The position numbers and the translations under genes were made by a program. Below are positions 35,463-44,549 of a stretch of 64,000 nucleotides of DNA, one piece after another. This stretch comes from Mucilaginibacter sp. 14171R-50. GTDB taxonomy: Bacteria > Bacteroidota > Bacteroidia > Sphingobacteriales > Sphingobacteriaceae. Within the stretch, counting starts at the first letter, position 1. The number at the start of each line of letters is the position of its first letter. The notes under the pieces were generated by a model. The model was not told the origin of the DNA. It ran no database searches and saw nothing but the letters and a program-made list of their open reading frames with translations. The stretch is taken from positions 620,001 to 684,000 of the forward strand of contig NZ_CP048115.1 in the NCBI RefSeq assembly GCF_010093045.1, given 5' to 3'.

Positions 35463-36758
35463 TCAATTTGGTGCCAGCCATAGCCTCGGGTCAACAAAGG
35501 TTGTACCTTTCGACAATGTAAATATGGTTGTGGCATCACCCGTTGCCGGATCAAGCGCTACGGTACCAATGGTTTGCTTAGTGCTTACCTTTTGGCCTTT
35601 AGATACGTTTACCGTTTTAAGGTTTTGATAGGCCGTAAAGTACTCGCCGTGATTTATCACCACCAAAAAGCTGCCGCTGATATCCATTACCGTTTTTACT
35701 TCGCCTTCAAAAACAGCCCTAACCGGCGCACCGGTATTGGTTCTTATTTCGTACCCGGTATTATCGTTCCGGATGCCCTCGGCATCGGTATAAGTGCCAA
35801 AGCCATGTACCAGCTGGCCTGTTGCAACCGGCCACGGTAAACGGCCTTTGTTGCCCAAAAAGTCGTTAGACAGTTTGGCGGCTTCGGGCGTAGAGTTCAA
35901 TATCTCACTGTTAGACGATTTGCTCGTTATCGCTTTTTTTGTAGGGGCAGCCACCTCACGGTTTTCTGCTTTGGCTTTCGCCGCCGCTATCCTGGCCCGT
36001 TCCCTTTCTTCAGCCTCGGCCTTGCGCTTTGCTTCTTCTACTTCACGCCTGATTGCATTTAAAATTTCCTGCTTATTACGCGCTAATCTTTTCTGAACGT
36101 CCCTTTGCAGCCTTTTTAACTCGCCCTGGTGTTTAGACAGGTTTGAAATAACCTTTACCTGGTTGTTTTTTGCCTTGCCTAACTCCTGTTTCTCCTTTTC
36201 CTGGCTTTGCAGCAGGTCGCTCTTTTGTTTTTTATCCTTATCCAGTTCAACTATCTTAATGTGCAGGTCTTTTTGGGTACCTTGTATGTAGCCGGCCTGC
36301 CGCTCGCGGTAAGCGCCAAACTGTTGTAAATACTTTAAACGCCGGTATGCCTGGTTAAAGTCTTTCGCGGCAAAAATAAACATCAGTTTATTATAAGCGC
36401 TTTGGTTGCGGTAGGCAAAAAGCACCATGCCGGCGTAATCCTTTTTAAGCTGATCTAACTGGGTTTGTAAGTTATGTACGGTATTATTGCTCTCAGAGAT
36501 CTGATTATCTAAATTTCTTACCTCGGCGTTGATGTTGGTTATCTTTTCTTCGCGCAGGTTTATTTGCGCTTTTAATATATTAAGCTGTTTTAACGATACC
36601 CTTTTATTGTTTTTTGTTTCGTCGTACTCCCGGTTCAGTTGCTCAAGTTCATCGTTTAATTTATCTCGCCTGCGTTTAAGTTCGGCGCTGGTTTGTGCAA
36701 AAACCCCCGAAGTTGCAAGCATTAGGAAAATAAATAATGCAGCTTTAAAAAATTTCAT
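35463..36758 (-). CDS. EnvC-like murein hydrolase activator (M23/LytM domain)
   Basis: A 431-residue periplasmic protein. The signal peptide ends GVFA before Gln22. A long coiled coil (about 23-265, Lys/Glu/Gln-rich) is followed by a linker and a C-terminal LytM domain from about residue 310. In the LytM part the metal-ligand positions look lost: the HxxxD region reads NTGYEIRT, and the HxH region reads NHGEYFTAYQNL. This fits EnvC and NlpD, which activate amidases at the division site without cutting themselves. It is 16 bases after the DUF4292 gene. A TATTTTTG sits four bases before the ATG. Confidence 0.9.
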   Translation of the reverse strand: MKFFKAALFIFLMLATSGVFAQTSAELKRRRDKLNDELEQLNREYDETKNNKRVSLKQLNILKAQINLREEKITNINAEVRNLDNQISESNNTVHNLQTQLDQLKKDYAGMVLFAYRNQSAYNKLMFIFAAKDFNQAYRRLKYLQQFGAYRERQAGYIQGTQKDLHIKIVELDKDKKQKSDLLQSQEKEKQELGKAKNNQVKVISNLSKHQGELKRLQRDVQKRLARNKQEILNAIRREVEEAKRKAEAEERERARIAAAKAKAENREVAAPTKKAITSKSSNSEILNSTPEAAKLSNDFLGNKGRLPWPVATGQLVHGFGTYTDAEGIRNDNTGYEIRTNTGAPVRAVFEGEVKTVMDISGSFLVVINHGEYFTAYQNLKTVNVSKGQKVSTKQTIGTVALDPATGDATTIFTLSKGTTFVDPRLWLAPN

Positions 36759-36762
36759 TCAC

Positions 36763-36770
36763 CAAAAATA
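36763..36770 (-). promoter_or_regulatory. -7-like element TATTTTTG four bases before the envC-like start
   Basis: Minus-strand TATTTTTG, then GTGA, then the ATG. If used, transcription would begin at or next to the start codon. The gene is also inside an operon, so this may be a secondary or chance site. Confidence 0.35.
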
Positions 36771-36774
36771 TAAT

Positions 36775-37575
36775 TTAATTAGCAGGTTCGTAACTTTTTG
36801 GAATACTAAAAGGATATTCAAGCGGCTTATCAAACTCGGCCTGGGCATAACGCAGGTTGGCCTGAATCTTTTTATCGCCCGCGGTAGACAAAATATCTAT
36901 TTGTGAAGGGATAACACGGTTATCGGCTTGTATAAAAACGCTGTTGGCTACTTGTAACGATTGCCTGGCCACCTGGTTCGACAGATTTGTTTGAGTAACT
37001 TTCATGTCGGGCCCCAGCAAAAGCTTATAAATAATATCCTGCAAGTTGCCGCTAAGTACCGTATTGGCACCTTCCATTTTAAAATCCGCATCGCTGTTTA
37101 CCATTTCCGGAATAGCGTTACCAACCAACAATGCCTGCAGTGTTTTGAAGTTAACCTGCTTGCTGGCATAGGTGTAAACATAGCTAAACGGCTTTTTTAA
37201 ATAAACACTTTGCAGCCGGTTAACAACTATAATACTATCGGGTGTTATTTGCGCGCGGGCAACCTCTATCCCAACAATGGCTGTTATAGATATCCATATC
37301 TTTTGATCGCGTGCAATGCGGATGTTCAATGTAACATCGTTATCGTTACCGTTAATATCAAGTTTGGTTTTTGCCTTACCCGAAAAGGTATTAAAAGTAA
37401 CCTGTTTAGACCGGATAGCAGCCAGCCTGGCGCGCAGGCTATTTTCCTCGTTAACAGCCGCGGAGTCGACCATGGTTGTGGGCCTGTTAACAACAACCAG
37501 TTTTTTAGACTTGCAGGCCACTAAAGCCACAAGGCAAAAAACCATTGCCATTTTATTCAAAATATTTTTTCTCAT
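36775..37575 (-). CDS. DUF4292 lipoprotein
   Basis: A 266-residue lipoprotein: signal ending LVAC with lipid Cys21, then a beta-rich domain resembling the LolA/LolB fold in pattern (FSGKAKTKLDINGNDNDVTL, RDQKIWISITAIVGIEVARA, ITPDSIIVVNR). The family is restricted to Bacteroidota and has no proven function; a role in lipoprotein or lipid handling at the outer membrane is plausible because of the LolB-like pattern, but it is inference. Its start overlaps the TPR gene by 23 bases, and the EnvC-like gene follows after 16 bases, so translation is probably coupled across the three. Confidence 0.87.
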   Translation of the reverse strand: MRKNILNKMAMVFCLVALVACKSKKLVVVNRPTTMVDSAAVNEENSLRARLAAIRSKQVTFNTFSGKAKTKLDINGNDNDVTLNIRIARDQKIWISITAIVGIEVARAQITPDSIIVVNRLQSVYLKKPFSYVYTYASKQVNFKTLQALLVGNAIPEMVNSDADFKMEGANTVLSGNLQDIIYKLLLGPDMKVTQTNLSNQVARQSLQVANSVFIQADNRVIPSQIDILSTAGDKKIQANLRYAQAEFDKPLEYPFSIPKSYEPAN

Positions 37576-39283
37576 TTATTTTCCTTTCTAAAACCGGCGA
37601 CCTGCCTCCCTGTGTTTTTGCCTTTATCCAGTTTTGTACGGCTGCATCCTTATCGCCTGATAAAAACAAGATGTCGCCGTAATGCTCAGTTTTCACGGCG
37701 CTGTTCCCTTTATCATGTAAGAGCGATTTTTCAATCCAAAGTTTAGCCTCGGGGTATTTTTTCTGTTTAAAAAGTATCCACGCGTAGGTATCTTCAAACG
37801 ATGCGGTGTTGGGTTGCAGATCGTTGCTGTGTTTTGACATTTGCGCCGCGCTTTCTAAACGCTCATTTCTTAACGACAAATAGTAGGCATAATTGTTCAG
37901 GGTAAACGCATTATCCGGACTAATGGCTATGGCCTTTTCGTAAGCATTATCTGATGCCGCATTATCAGCTAAAGAGTGGTAACAATCGCCAAGGGCCGAA
38001 TAGGCCTGTGTTAACAGCTCCTTATCCTGTGTTTCTAAGGATACCGCGTTATTTAGATAACTTATCGCTTTTTTATAATCGCGCTTTTGCTGCCAGGCAA
38101 TCCCCACCATATAATTCATCCATGCCTGGTTCGGAAAAAACGACAGCGAGTTTTCGCCATCTTTTATAGCAGCATCCAGGTCATTTTCGCTGAGGTCTAT
38201 CCGCACCAATTGCTCCTGCACACTATACGCCTGATTGTTTAGCATAAGTGCTTTTTGATAAGCAGTTTTTGCTTCGGGCACCTTTTCGCTTTGCAGCAGC
38301 ATATCACCGTACATGGCAAAGGCCCGGCTATCGGCAGGATGGGCCTTAGTTAATATACGGCTTAGTTCAAGCGCGCTCGCCCTTGCATTCGGCTCGGGAA
38401 ATTTTGGCACATAGCCCAGTAATATTCTGATCTTTTGCTCAATATCCACGTCCGGGATGGCAAAGGCGGCTTCTAATTCATCAAAGCTTGCTTCGGCATT
38501 GTTTTGCGCGCGATACATATCGGCAAGCGCTAAATGTATCATTCCGTTTTGAGGGGCAATAGCCTTTGCTTTTTGCAATATGGCAATAGCTTTATCATTC
38601 AGGTTATTGGCGCTATAAACTTCGGCCAGCATCAGGTAATAACGAACCTGCGTTGGGTTGGCTGCTATCAACTCATCCAATACCGATGCAGCCTTTTTTA
38701 CATTGCCTTGCCTGATGTAAATTTTCTGGCGGTTTTCCAGTATGTCGTCACTTGCGCCTGCAAGCTCTTCAACTTTATCATACATTGTTAAGGCCGCGTC
38801 GTACTTTTTTTGCAGTGATAAAGCATTGGCCTCGCCATAATAATAATCGGGCTTACCGGGATTAATACGTATAAGTTGGTTAAAAACGTTCTCCAGCTTG
38901 CTAATGTCATTCGTTTTTTCGTAGCTGCCCGCAAGCGCTATCCAGTACCATTCGTTGTTGGGATTAACCGTTACCGCGCGCTCTAATAAAGCCTGTGCAG
39001 CCTGGTTGTTGTTACGAGACTTCTCCAGGTTGGCCAGCTCAAACATGGTAGCATCGTTAGCAGGGTCTATTTGCAGTACCCGGTTAAAAATATCGAACGC
39101 CAGTTTGGGGTTGTCAACAGTTTTTTCGCGCAGCGCCGAAAAAAAAAGTTGCTTTACCATGGCGCTGTCGGCAGCCGTCATGGGCTTACCGGCAACCGCT
39201 ATAGCGGCATTACCCGTTCTGCTTTGCGCAAAACCGGCAAAGGTAATTCCGATAAACAATATTACTGCTGCCGCTGACTTCAT
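37553..39283 (-). CDS. Secreted tetratricopeptide-repeat protein
   Basis: A 576-residue periplasmic protein: signal peptide ending GFA before Gln20, then about 13 TPR units filling the rest (for example AQALLERAVTVNPNNEWYWI, ALTMYDKVEELAGASDDI and KAIAISPDNAFTLNNYAYYL). No catalytic domain is present, so it is a scaffold. It lies 14 bases after the flippase gene and overlaps DUF4292, and this gene order recurs in Bacteroidota, which hints at an envelope assembly role. The exact partner is unknown. Confidence 0.88.
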   Translation of the reverse strand: MKSAAAVILFIGITFAGFAQSRTGNAAIAVAGKPMTAADSAMVKQLFFSALREKTVDNPKLAFDIFNRVLQIDPANDATMFELANLEKSRNNNQAAQALLERAVTVNPNNEWYWIALAGSYEKTNDISKLENVFNQLIRINPGKPDYYYGEANALSLQKKYDAALTMYDKVEELAGASDDILENRQKIYIRQGNVKKAASVLDELIAANPTQVRYYLMLAEVYSANNLNDKAIAILQKAKAIAPQNGMIHLALADMYRAQNNAEASFDELEAAFAIPDVDIEQKIRILLGYVPKFPEPNARASALELSRILTKAHPADSRAFAMYGDMLLQSEKVPEAKTAYQKALMLNNQAYSVQEQLVRIDLSENDLDAAIKDGENSLSFFPNQAWMNYMVGIAWQQKRDYKKAISYLNNAVSLETQDKELLTQAYSALGDCYHSLADNAASDNAYEKAIAISPDNAFTLNNYAYYLSLRNERLESAAQMSKHSNDLQPNTASFEDTYAWILFKQKKYPEAKLWIEKSLLHDKGNSAVKTEHYGDILFLSGDKDAAVQNWIKAKTQGGRSPVLERKINEKKYFE

Positions 39284-39297
39284 GCTGATGGTGTGCG

Positions 39298-40803
39298 TTA
39301 TTTTTTGCTAAATATAGCTTTAAGTTCAGTTCGCTCGGCGTATAAAGTACCTAAACCGAACAGTATAAGCAACCCGTTGCCAATAAATATATTACGTTTA
39401 AATACGCTGAACGATATATAAACGAGTACGATGGAGATAATAATATAACCCAAATTCTTTTTGAGATGATACGGGATGGGATAATGTTTTTGACCCCATA
39501 AATAAGACATAACCATCATACTGGCATAAGCGGCCAGGGATATCCACGCCGATGCGATATATCCGTATGATGGGATAAAGATAACGTTGAGTACGATGGT
39601 GACCATTGCCCCAATGCCGGATATATACAGGCCATACTTGGTTTGGTCGGTTAGTTTATACCATACCGATAGGTTCATGTATATACCCAAACTAACGTAA
39701 CCGAACAGTAACACCGGTATAACACCTATACCCGACCAGTAAATTTGCGTTTGCGCTGCATCTTTACCCTTTATAAAATACTTTAACAGTTCAATATTGG
39801 CCACCAGTGCAACAAAAATCAAGCATACCGCAATGATAAAGTAGTTCATTATACGGGCGTAGGTTTGGGTGGCGTTTTTATTTTTAGCATGACTAAAAAA
39901 GAAGGGTTCTGCGCCAAGCCTAAAGGCATTTACAAAAATACTGAGGAAGATGGATATTTTGGCGCAGGCAGTGTATATGCCTACCTGTATGGCACTAACC
40001 TTTTCGGGCAGCAGGTTGCCAAGTAATATCTTATCTAAATTTTCATTTACAAGGTACGAAAAGTTGGCCACCAGTACCGGCCAGCTATACAGGAGCATCT
40101 CGGCAAACAACGCCCTACTAAACTTCGGCTGAAGTTTCATGAACTCGGGCAGCAGCATTATTAAAGTTGCCGAGCTTGCAATTAAGTTTGAAAGGAACAC
40201 ATAGCCCACCCAGGTTTTTTTGAACCAGCCGCTCATCCAGGTGCCGCCGGGTAAACCATGATTGATGATAAAGGGCACCAGGTAAATAAACACCAGGTTT
40301 AAACTTACAAAAATAACAATGTTGATAAACTTAAGTAAGCCATAGCGCCCCGGCCTGCCATCGGCACGCAGCTTGGCAAACGGGATAATGCATAACGCAT
40401 CAATGATAAGTGTACCAATAAAAAACTTAATGTACAGGATATAATCGGGCAGCGGCGTAGCATCACCTATCCTTATCCAGTTAGTTATAGTAGCGGCAAA
40501 CGGAAAAGTGCACAGGAAGAATATAACCGAAACCGTAAGGATAGCTCCAAATGTATTATTATAAACCAGTTGTTTGTCATCCGAGCGCTTGTTCAGATAC
40601 CTGAAAAAGGTGGTTTCCATGCCAAAGGCCAAAAGCGCATTAAGCATAGATGCATAAGCATAAAGATTACCAAATACACCATATATTTTAGCCGGGTAAG
40701 TGCGTGTGTAAATGGGTGTTAAGAAAAAATTAAGAACACGGCCCGCAATGGTACTTAGGCCATATAGCGCTGTTTGCCCGGCAAATTTTTTAGCTGTTGA
40801 CAA
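39298..40803 (-). CDS. Polysaccharide flippase (MATE/Wzx-type)
   Basis: A 501-residue multi-spanning membrane protein with about 12-14 helices, of the oligosaccharide flippase family. The opening MSTAKKFAGQTALYGLSTIA and GRVLNFFLTPIYTRTYPA are typical of lipid-linked polysaccharide exporters. The start is TTG at 40803, set directly after an in-frame stop; no better start exists and the residues fit the family. It begins 17 bases after acyP. The sugar it moves is unknown; no glycosyltransferase gene is near, which is unusual for a dedicated O-antigen or capsule flippase. Confidence 0.9.
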   Translation of the reverse strand: MSTAKKFAGQTALYGLSTIAGRVLNFFLTPIYTRTYPAKIYGVFGNLYAYASMLNALLAFGMETTFFRYLNKRSDDKQLVYNNTFGAILTVSVIFFLCTFPFAATITNWIRIGDATPLPDYILYIKFFIGTLIIDALCIIPFAKLRADGRPGRYGLLKFINIVIFVSLNLVFIYLVPFIINHGLPGGTWMSGWFKKTWVGYVFLSNLIASSATLIMLLPEFMKLQPKFSRALFAEMLLYSWPVLVANFSYLVNENLDKILLGNLLPEKVSAIQVGIYTACAKISIFLSIFVNAFRLGAEPFFFSHAKNKNATQTYARIMNYFIIAVCLIFVALVANIELLKYFIKGKDAAQTQIYWSGIGVIPVLLFGYVSLGIYMNLSVWYKLTDQTKYGLYISGIGAMVTIVLNVIFIPSYGYIASAWISLAAYASMMVMSYLWGQKHYPIPYHLKKNLGYIIISIVLVYISFSVFKRNIFIGNGLLILFGLGTLYAERTELKAIFSKK

Positions 40804-40820
40804 TTAAGAAAGTATAAGGG

Positions 40821-41102
40821 TTACAAACTCTTTTTTACAACCTCAAAATTACGATAGTTTTTTAATTCGCCCTCACGAGTTTCAACGCCTGTGACTACTG
40901 CATGCTCGGCACCTTCTTGGCACCACTCCAAAAACATTTCCATTAGCACATCTTCTGCTTCGGCCGATATGAATACGTCACCGTTTGGCTCGTTCTTTAC
41001 AAAGCCGCGTACACCAAGCTGGTCAGCCACGGCTTTTGCGCCCGCCCTGAAAAATACACCCTGCACTTTCCCTTTAACCGTTATATCCAGATGTTTTATC
41101 AT
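40821..41102 (-). CDS. acyP: Acylphosphatase
   Basis: A 93-residue enzyme hydrolysing acyl phosphates such as acetyl phosphate. The catalytic Arg19 is in GKVQGVFFRAGAKA, and Asn37 is in GFVKNEPNGDVFI, both at the family positions. The ferredoxin-like fold is complete. It is co-directional with the flippase, 17 bases apart, and a palindromic repeat lies directly upstream of its start. Confidence 0.96.
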   Translation of the reverse strand: MIKHLDITVKGKVQGVFFRAGAKAVADQLGVRGFVKNEPNGDVFISAEAEDVLMEMFLEWCQEGAEHAVVTGVETREGELKNYRNFEVVKKSL

Positions 41103-41119
41103 TAATTTGAGAATTAATT

Positions 41120-41160
41120 AATTTGATGATTAGAAAGGTCCTTTCTAATCCTTCCAAATT
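41120..41160. repeat. Palindrome upstream of acyP
   Basis: GATTAGAAAGG (41128-41138) and CCTTTCTAATC (41140-41150) are perfect complements around one central base, with further AATTTG/CAAATT pairing outside. It lies between the amidohydrolase stop (about 55 bases away) and the acyP start. No T run. Confidence 0.7.
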
Positions 41161-41214
41161 ACATGGTTATTATCTGAAATAAAAAATGCGTTTTCAAATA
41201 ATCCCGTGCTCAAA

Positions 41215-42387
41215 TTAAACCAGTTTTTTAACCTTGCTATCGGGTGTCAACTTCAATCCGTTCATCCCGGTTATGAGGTTAAGTCCGGGTGTTTTACCGG
41301 CTTCAAGAGTTCCTTTTTCGTCGTCGATACCCAGGAAACGGGCGCCGTTAATGGTTGCCCACTCCAAAAGCGTATCGATACTTAACGATGGAAAGTGTTG
41401 CTGCAGGGTTTGCATTTCGCTTAAAATACAAAGCTTGCTGTTTGATGCAAGGCTATCGGTACCTAAAGTGATATTAAAGCCCTGGTTTACAAAAAGCTCG
41501 ATCTTAGGCAGTCTTTTTTCTATGTAAAGATTGGCGTTGGGGCAAAAGCACCAGGTTATCTTACGGTCGAACCGCTTGATAAAGTAAATGTCTTTTAAGT
41601 TGGTGCACGTATTATGCACCATCAGTATCTTTTGCCTGTTTGTTAAAAGCGGGATGATGGATTGCAAAGAGTTACGCGCCTGCGGGCGAAAGTACCCGAT
41701 ATCGATCCCCATGTGTTTATATAGATCTATAAAGCCGCCCAGCTTGTACCGGTAAAATTTATTTTCGTCTTCGCATTCCTGGTTATGTATGCTTAGCAGG
41801 TTAGTACCGGTATCGCAGTGTTTTTTGATCAGCTTAAATAATTCTTTCGAAACTGAGTAAGGGGCGTGCGCGGTTATTGATGTTGGCAACGGCTTGAACT
41901 CTTCGGCTGTTTCAAGCGCCTTTTCAAATAAACTGTCGGCGCTTTCGGGCAAAAAACCCAATATCTCGATAAAAGTATGGTAGTACAGTTTACTTTTGGC
42001 CTTTATTGAGGCGGTAAGGCTGTTGTTTGAAATGTCGCCAACGGCTACTATGCCGTTATCATACATTTCCTGGTCGGCCGCCTGCGCAGCGTCAAGTATA
42101 TCGGCTGTTTCGGCGCCCCTGGATGATAATATATCCTTTATAAAACTGATCAGTCCGCCGCCGGCGGCTATCACATCTTTCATATGCGATAGTTCGGTAT
42201 GGCAATGAGTGTTTATAAACCCCGGTACTATTATACCGCTAACGTGTTCAATGGGAGGGTGTGATGTTTGGAGGTGTTTTTCGTCGGTAACAGAAAGTAT
42301 CTTTCCATTATCATCCACGGTTATAATTCCATTCTTTATCGGATCGGCACAAATAGGATAAACGTAATCGGCTTTAAAACTTTTCAT
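41215..42387 (-). CDS. Amidohydrolase-family metal-dependent deaminase or chlorohydrolase
   Basis: A 390-residue cytoplasmic enzyme of the ATZ/TRZ-like amidohydrolases. The metal site is visible: GFINTHCHTELSHM (HxH), a later His in SIHNQECEDENK, His in KILMVHNTCTNL and Asp in TLGTDSLASNS. The family includes S-adenosylhomocysteine/methylthioadenosine and aminofutalosine deaminases and guanine deaminase, and the substrate cannot be fixed here. It ends with a beta domain (GTLEAGKTPGLNLITGMNG). It is divergent from rlmN, with 143 bases between the starts, and no promoter of its own is evident. Confidence 0.87.
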   Translation of the reverse strand: MKSFKADYVYPICADPIKNGIITVDDNGKILSVTDEKHLQTSHPPIEHVSGIIVPGFINTHCHTELSHMKDVIAAGGGLISFIKDILSSRGAETADILDAAQAADQEMYDNGIVAVGDISNNSLTASIKAKSKLYYHTFIEILGFLPESADSLFEKALETAEEFKPLPTSITAHAPYSVSKELFKLIKKHCDTGTNLLSIHNQECEDENKFYRYKLGGFIDLYKHMGIDIGYFRPQARNSLQSIIPLLTNRQKILMVHNTCTNLKDIYFIKRFDRKITWCFCPNANLYIEKRLPKIELFVNQGFNITLGTDSLASNSKLCILSEMQTLQQHFPSLSIDTLLEWATINGARFLGIDDEKGTLEAGKTPGLNLITGMNGLKLTPDSKVKKLV

Positions 42388-42518
42388 TAAATATAACTTA
42401 GCATCAGCAATGTTTTTTTTAAACCCAATCCAGACATAAATACAATTAACTTTTAGTTATTGTTTTTAATGTTATAAAAGAATGACTTTAAAAAAAGAAC
42501 AGATTTTTTAAATTTAAG

Positions 42519-42526
42519 TACTTTTG
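42519..42526 (+). promoter_or_regulatory. -7 element TACTTTTG four bases before the rlmN start
   Basis: TACTTTTG, then TATT, then the GTG start of rlmN. With the known distance from this element to the transcription start, the message would begin at or next to the GTG, that is, without a leader. Confidence 0.5.
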
Positions 42527-42530
42527 TATT

Positions 42531-43601
42531 GTGAACAACAAAAAAGATAAAATAGATATCCGCAGCCTTAGCCTACAGGCCTTACAGCAGCATTTCATCA
42601 GCATGGATGAAAAAAGCTTTAGAGCTAAGCAGGTTTATGAATGGTTATGGGGAAAATCGTGCATCTCTTTTGACGCAATGAGCAATATTTCAAAAGAACT
42701 TCGTACCAAACTTGATGAAAAATTTCAAATAAACAATGTTAAAATAAATACATCGCAGGTTAGTGCTGATAAAACTATAAAAAATTCCTTTATATTACAT
42801 GATACTCACCTGATTGAGGGTGTTTTAATTCCTACAACCGACAGGATGACTGCCTGTGTATCATCCCAGGTGGGTTGCAGCCTTACCTGTAAGTTTTGCG
42901 CCACCGGTTATATGGAGCGCAAACGCAACCTTAATCCTGATGAGATATACGACCAGGTTGTACTGATTGACAAACAGGCCCGCGAAAATTATGGCATACC
43001 TTTATCAAATATCGTTTATATGGGTATGGGGGAGCCTTTGCTTAATTACGCCAACGTTTTAAAATCAATTGAGCGGATAACCGCGCCCGACGGACTGAAC
43101 ATGTCGGCAAAACGGATCACAGTATCAACCGCCGGCATCGCGAAAATGATACGTAAACTGGGCGACGACCAGGTAAAGTTTAACCTGGCCTTATCGCTGC
43201 ATGCCGCTAACGACGAAAAGCGTAACACCATAATGCCCATTAACGAGCAAAACTCATTAAAAGCATTGGCCGAAGCTTTAAAATATTATTATGCCAAAAC
43301 CAAAAATCCGGTTACTTACGAGTACATCATCTTCGACGGTGTAAATGATAATATACAGGATGCGATGGAACTGGCCCGCTTTTGCAAGCACCTTCCCTGC
43401 AAAGTCAATATTATCGAATACAACCCTATATCAATGGCGAGCTTTATAAATGCCGGCGAGGATAAGGTTGAGGCCTTTGCCGATTACCTGCGCAGCCAGG
43501 GCATAAACACCAACCTGCGCCGCAGCCGTGGTAAAGATATTGATGCTGCCTGTGGGCAATTGGCTATAAACGAAAAGGAAAAAGAAGGCGTTACTTCTTA
43601 A
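42531..43601 (+). CDS. rlmN: Dual-specificity rRNA/tRNA methyltransferase RlmN
   Basis: Radical-SAM enzyme that methylates C2 of A2503 in 23S rRNA and A37 in some tRNAs. The cluster triad is GCSLTCKFCATGYM. The conserved cysteines ACVSSQVGC and the C-terminal CGQL are both present, as needed for the methyl-transfer mechanism. GTG 42531 is chosen because the first residues (KIDIRSLSLQALQQHF, FRAKQVYEW) match the family N-terminus. The 356-residue length is normal. A TAnnTTTG element is only four bases before the start, and a GC-rich terminator follows the stop. Alone on the plus strand. Confidence 0.96.
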   Translation: MNNKKDKIDIRSLSLQALQQHFISMDEKSFRAKQVYEWLWGKSCISFDAMSNISKELRTKLDEKFQINNVKINTSQVSADKTIKNSFILHDTHLIEGVLIPTTDRMTACVSSQVGCSLTCKFCATGYMERKRNLNPDEIYDQVVLIDKQARENYGIPLSNIVYMGMGEPLLNYANVLKSIERITAPDGLNMSAKRITVSTAGIAKMIRKLGDDQVKFNLALSLHAANDEKRNTIMPINEQNSLKALAEALKYYYAKTKNPVTYEYIIFDGVNDNIQDAMELARFCKHLPCKVNIIEYNPISMASFINAGEDKVEAFADYLRSQGINTNLRRSRGKDIDAACGQLAINEKEKEGVTS

Positions 43602-43614
43602 ATATTGTGAACTG

Positions 43615-43725
43615 ACTCGCCCCCTGCCCCCTCTCTGCTTCGCAAAGAGGGGGTTTTTATTTTTTACCCGTCTGTGTGCAGCCGAGAGGGTCGATCAGCG
43701 CGGCGTAGTCGGGGTGGTTAAACTA
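43615..43725. repeat. GC-rich inverted structure after rlmN
   Basis: After the rlmN stop comes CCCCCTGCCCCCTCTCTGC (43620-43638). About 40 bases on, GCAGCCGAGAGGG at 43679-43691 is its imperfect complement, and the right side continues to about 43720 with GCGTAGTCGGGGTGG. The inner part is a terminator. This may be a separate, more GC-rich class of intergenic repeat. Confidence 0.45.
43627..43665 (+). terminator. Terminator after rlmN
   Basis: CCCCCTCT (43627-43634) and AGAGGGGG (43646-43653) pair across CTGCTTCGCAA, followed by a strong T-rich run (TTTTTATTTTTT). Confidence 0.88.
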
Positions 43726-43761
43726 TTGGACTATTCAGAAATTTCTGCCTAACTTAACCCC

Positions 43762-44460
43762 ATGCAAGTCCTGCGCGCTTACCTGGCCGATTTTACGTCG
43801 CTGATATTTCCTCAGCTTTGCGCCGCTTGCAGCGCCAGCCTGATGGCGAACGAGGATATTTTGTGTACCGATTGCCTTTATAATTTACCATTTACCAATT
43901 TTCATCAACAGCCCGATAATATTGTTGCTCGCCAGTTTTGGGGCCGGCTTAATATCGAAGCGGCCTACGCCTTGTATTATTTTAATAAGGGCAGTAAGGT
44001 GCAAAATATGGTGCACCACCTTAAATATAACGGCATGCACCAGATAGGTAATTTATTAGGCGTTATTGCCGCCAAACAGTTAATTAAAAACCCTGTATTC
44101 AGCACGGTTGACTATATCATACCTGTACCGCTATATAAAAAGCGTTTAAAAACACGAGGGTATAACCAGAGCGCCTGCTTTGCCGAGGGATTGGCAGCTG
44201 TATTAAACGCCACAGTTGAAGCGGATAATTTAATAAGAGTTGTAGCAACACGAACGCAAACCCATAAATCGCGGTTTGCCAGGTTCCAGAACATGCAAGA
44301 GGTATTTGCTATTGCCCGGCCAAAAGAGCTTGAGGATAAGCACGTGCTGCTTGTAGATGATATTATTACTACCGGCTCCACGTTAGAGGCTTGCGGGATT
44401 GAATTGTTGAAAATACCGGGATTGAAGCTAAGCATTGCCACTATAGCGTATGCGGAGTAG
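43762..44460 (+). CDS. ComF family phosphoribosyltransferase-like protein
   Basis: A 232-residue protein related to ComFC/GntX, needed in competent bacteria for uptake or integration of DNA, though most members have no tested function. The zinc knuckle is CAACSASL...CTDCLYNL. The phosphoribosyltransferase half ends with VLLVDDIITTGSTLEAC, the PRPP-binding motif. The middle block IIPVPLYKKRLKTRGYNQS is typical. The gene is separated from the convergent kinase gene by a palindromic repeat. No other competence gene is near. Confidence 0.92.
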   Translation: MQVLRAYLADFTSLIFPQLCAACSASLMANEDILCTDCLYNLPFTNFHQQPDNIVARQFWGRLNIEAAYALYYFNKGSKVQNMVHHLKYNGMHQIGNLLGVIAAKQLIKNPVFSTVDYIIPVPLYKKRLKTRGYNQSACFAEGLAAVLNATVEADNLIRVVATRTQTHKSRFARFQNMQEVFAIARPKELEDKHVLLVDDIITTGSTLEACGIELLKIPGLKLSIATIAYAE

Positions 44461-44465
44461 CCTTT

Positions 44466-44549
44466 AGTGATTAGAGGTTAGTTGATTAAAGATTAGGACG
44501 AATAGCATACAATACTAATCTCTGGTCACAAATCTCTAACCTCTACCTA
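44466..44549. repeat. Imperfect palindrome between comF and the hybrid kinase
   Basis: The left arm TAGTGATTAGAGGTTAGTTG and following bases (44465-44496) pair imperfectly with 44515-44549, whose complement reads AGTAGGTAGAGGTTAGAG and ends in GATTAG. The arms are built from variants of GATTAG/GGTTAG. The kinase stop codon (44547-44549) lies at the outer end of the right arm. Confidence 0.7.
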
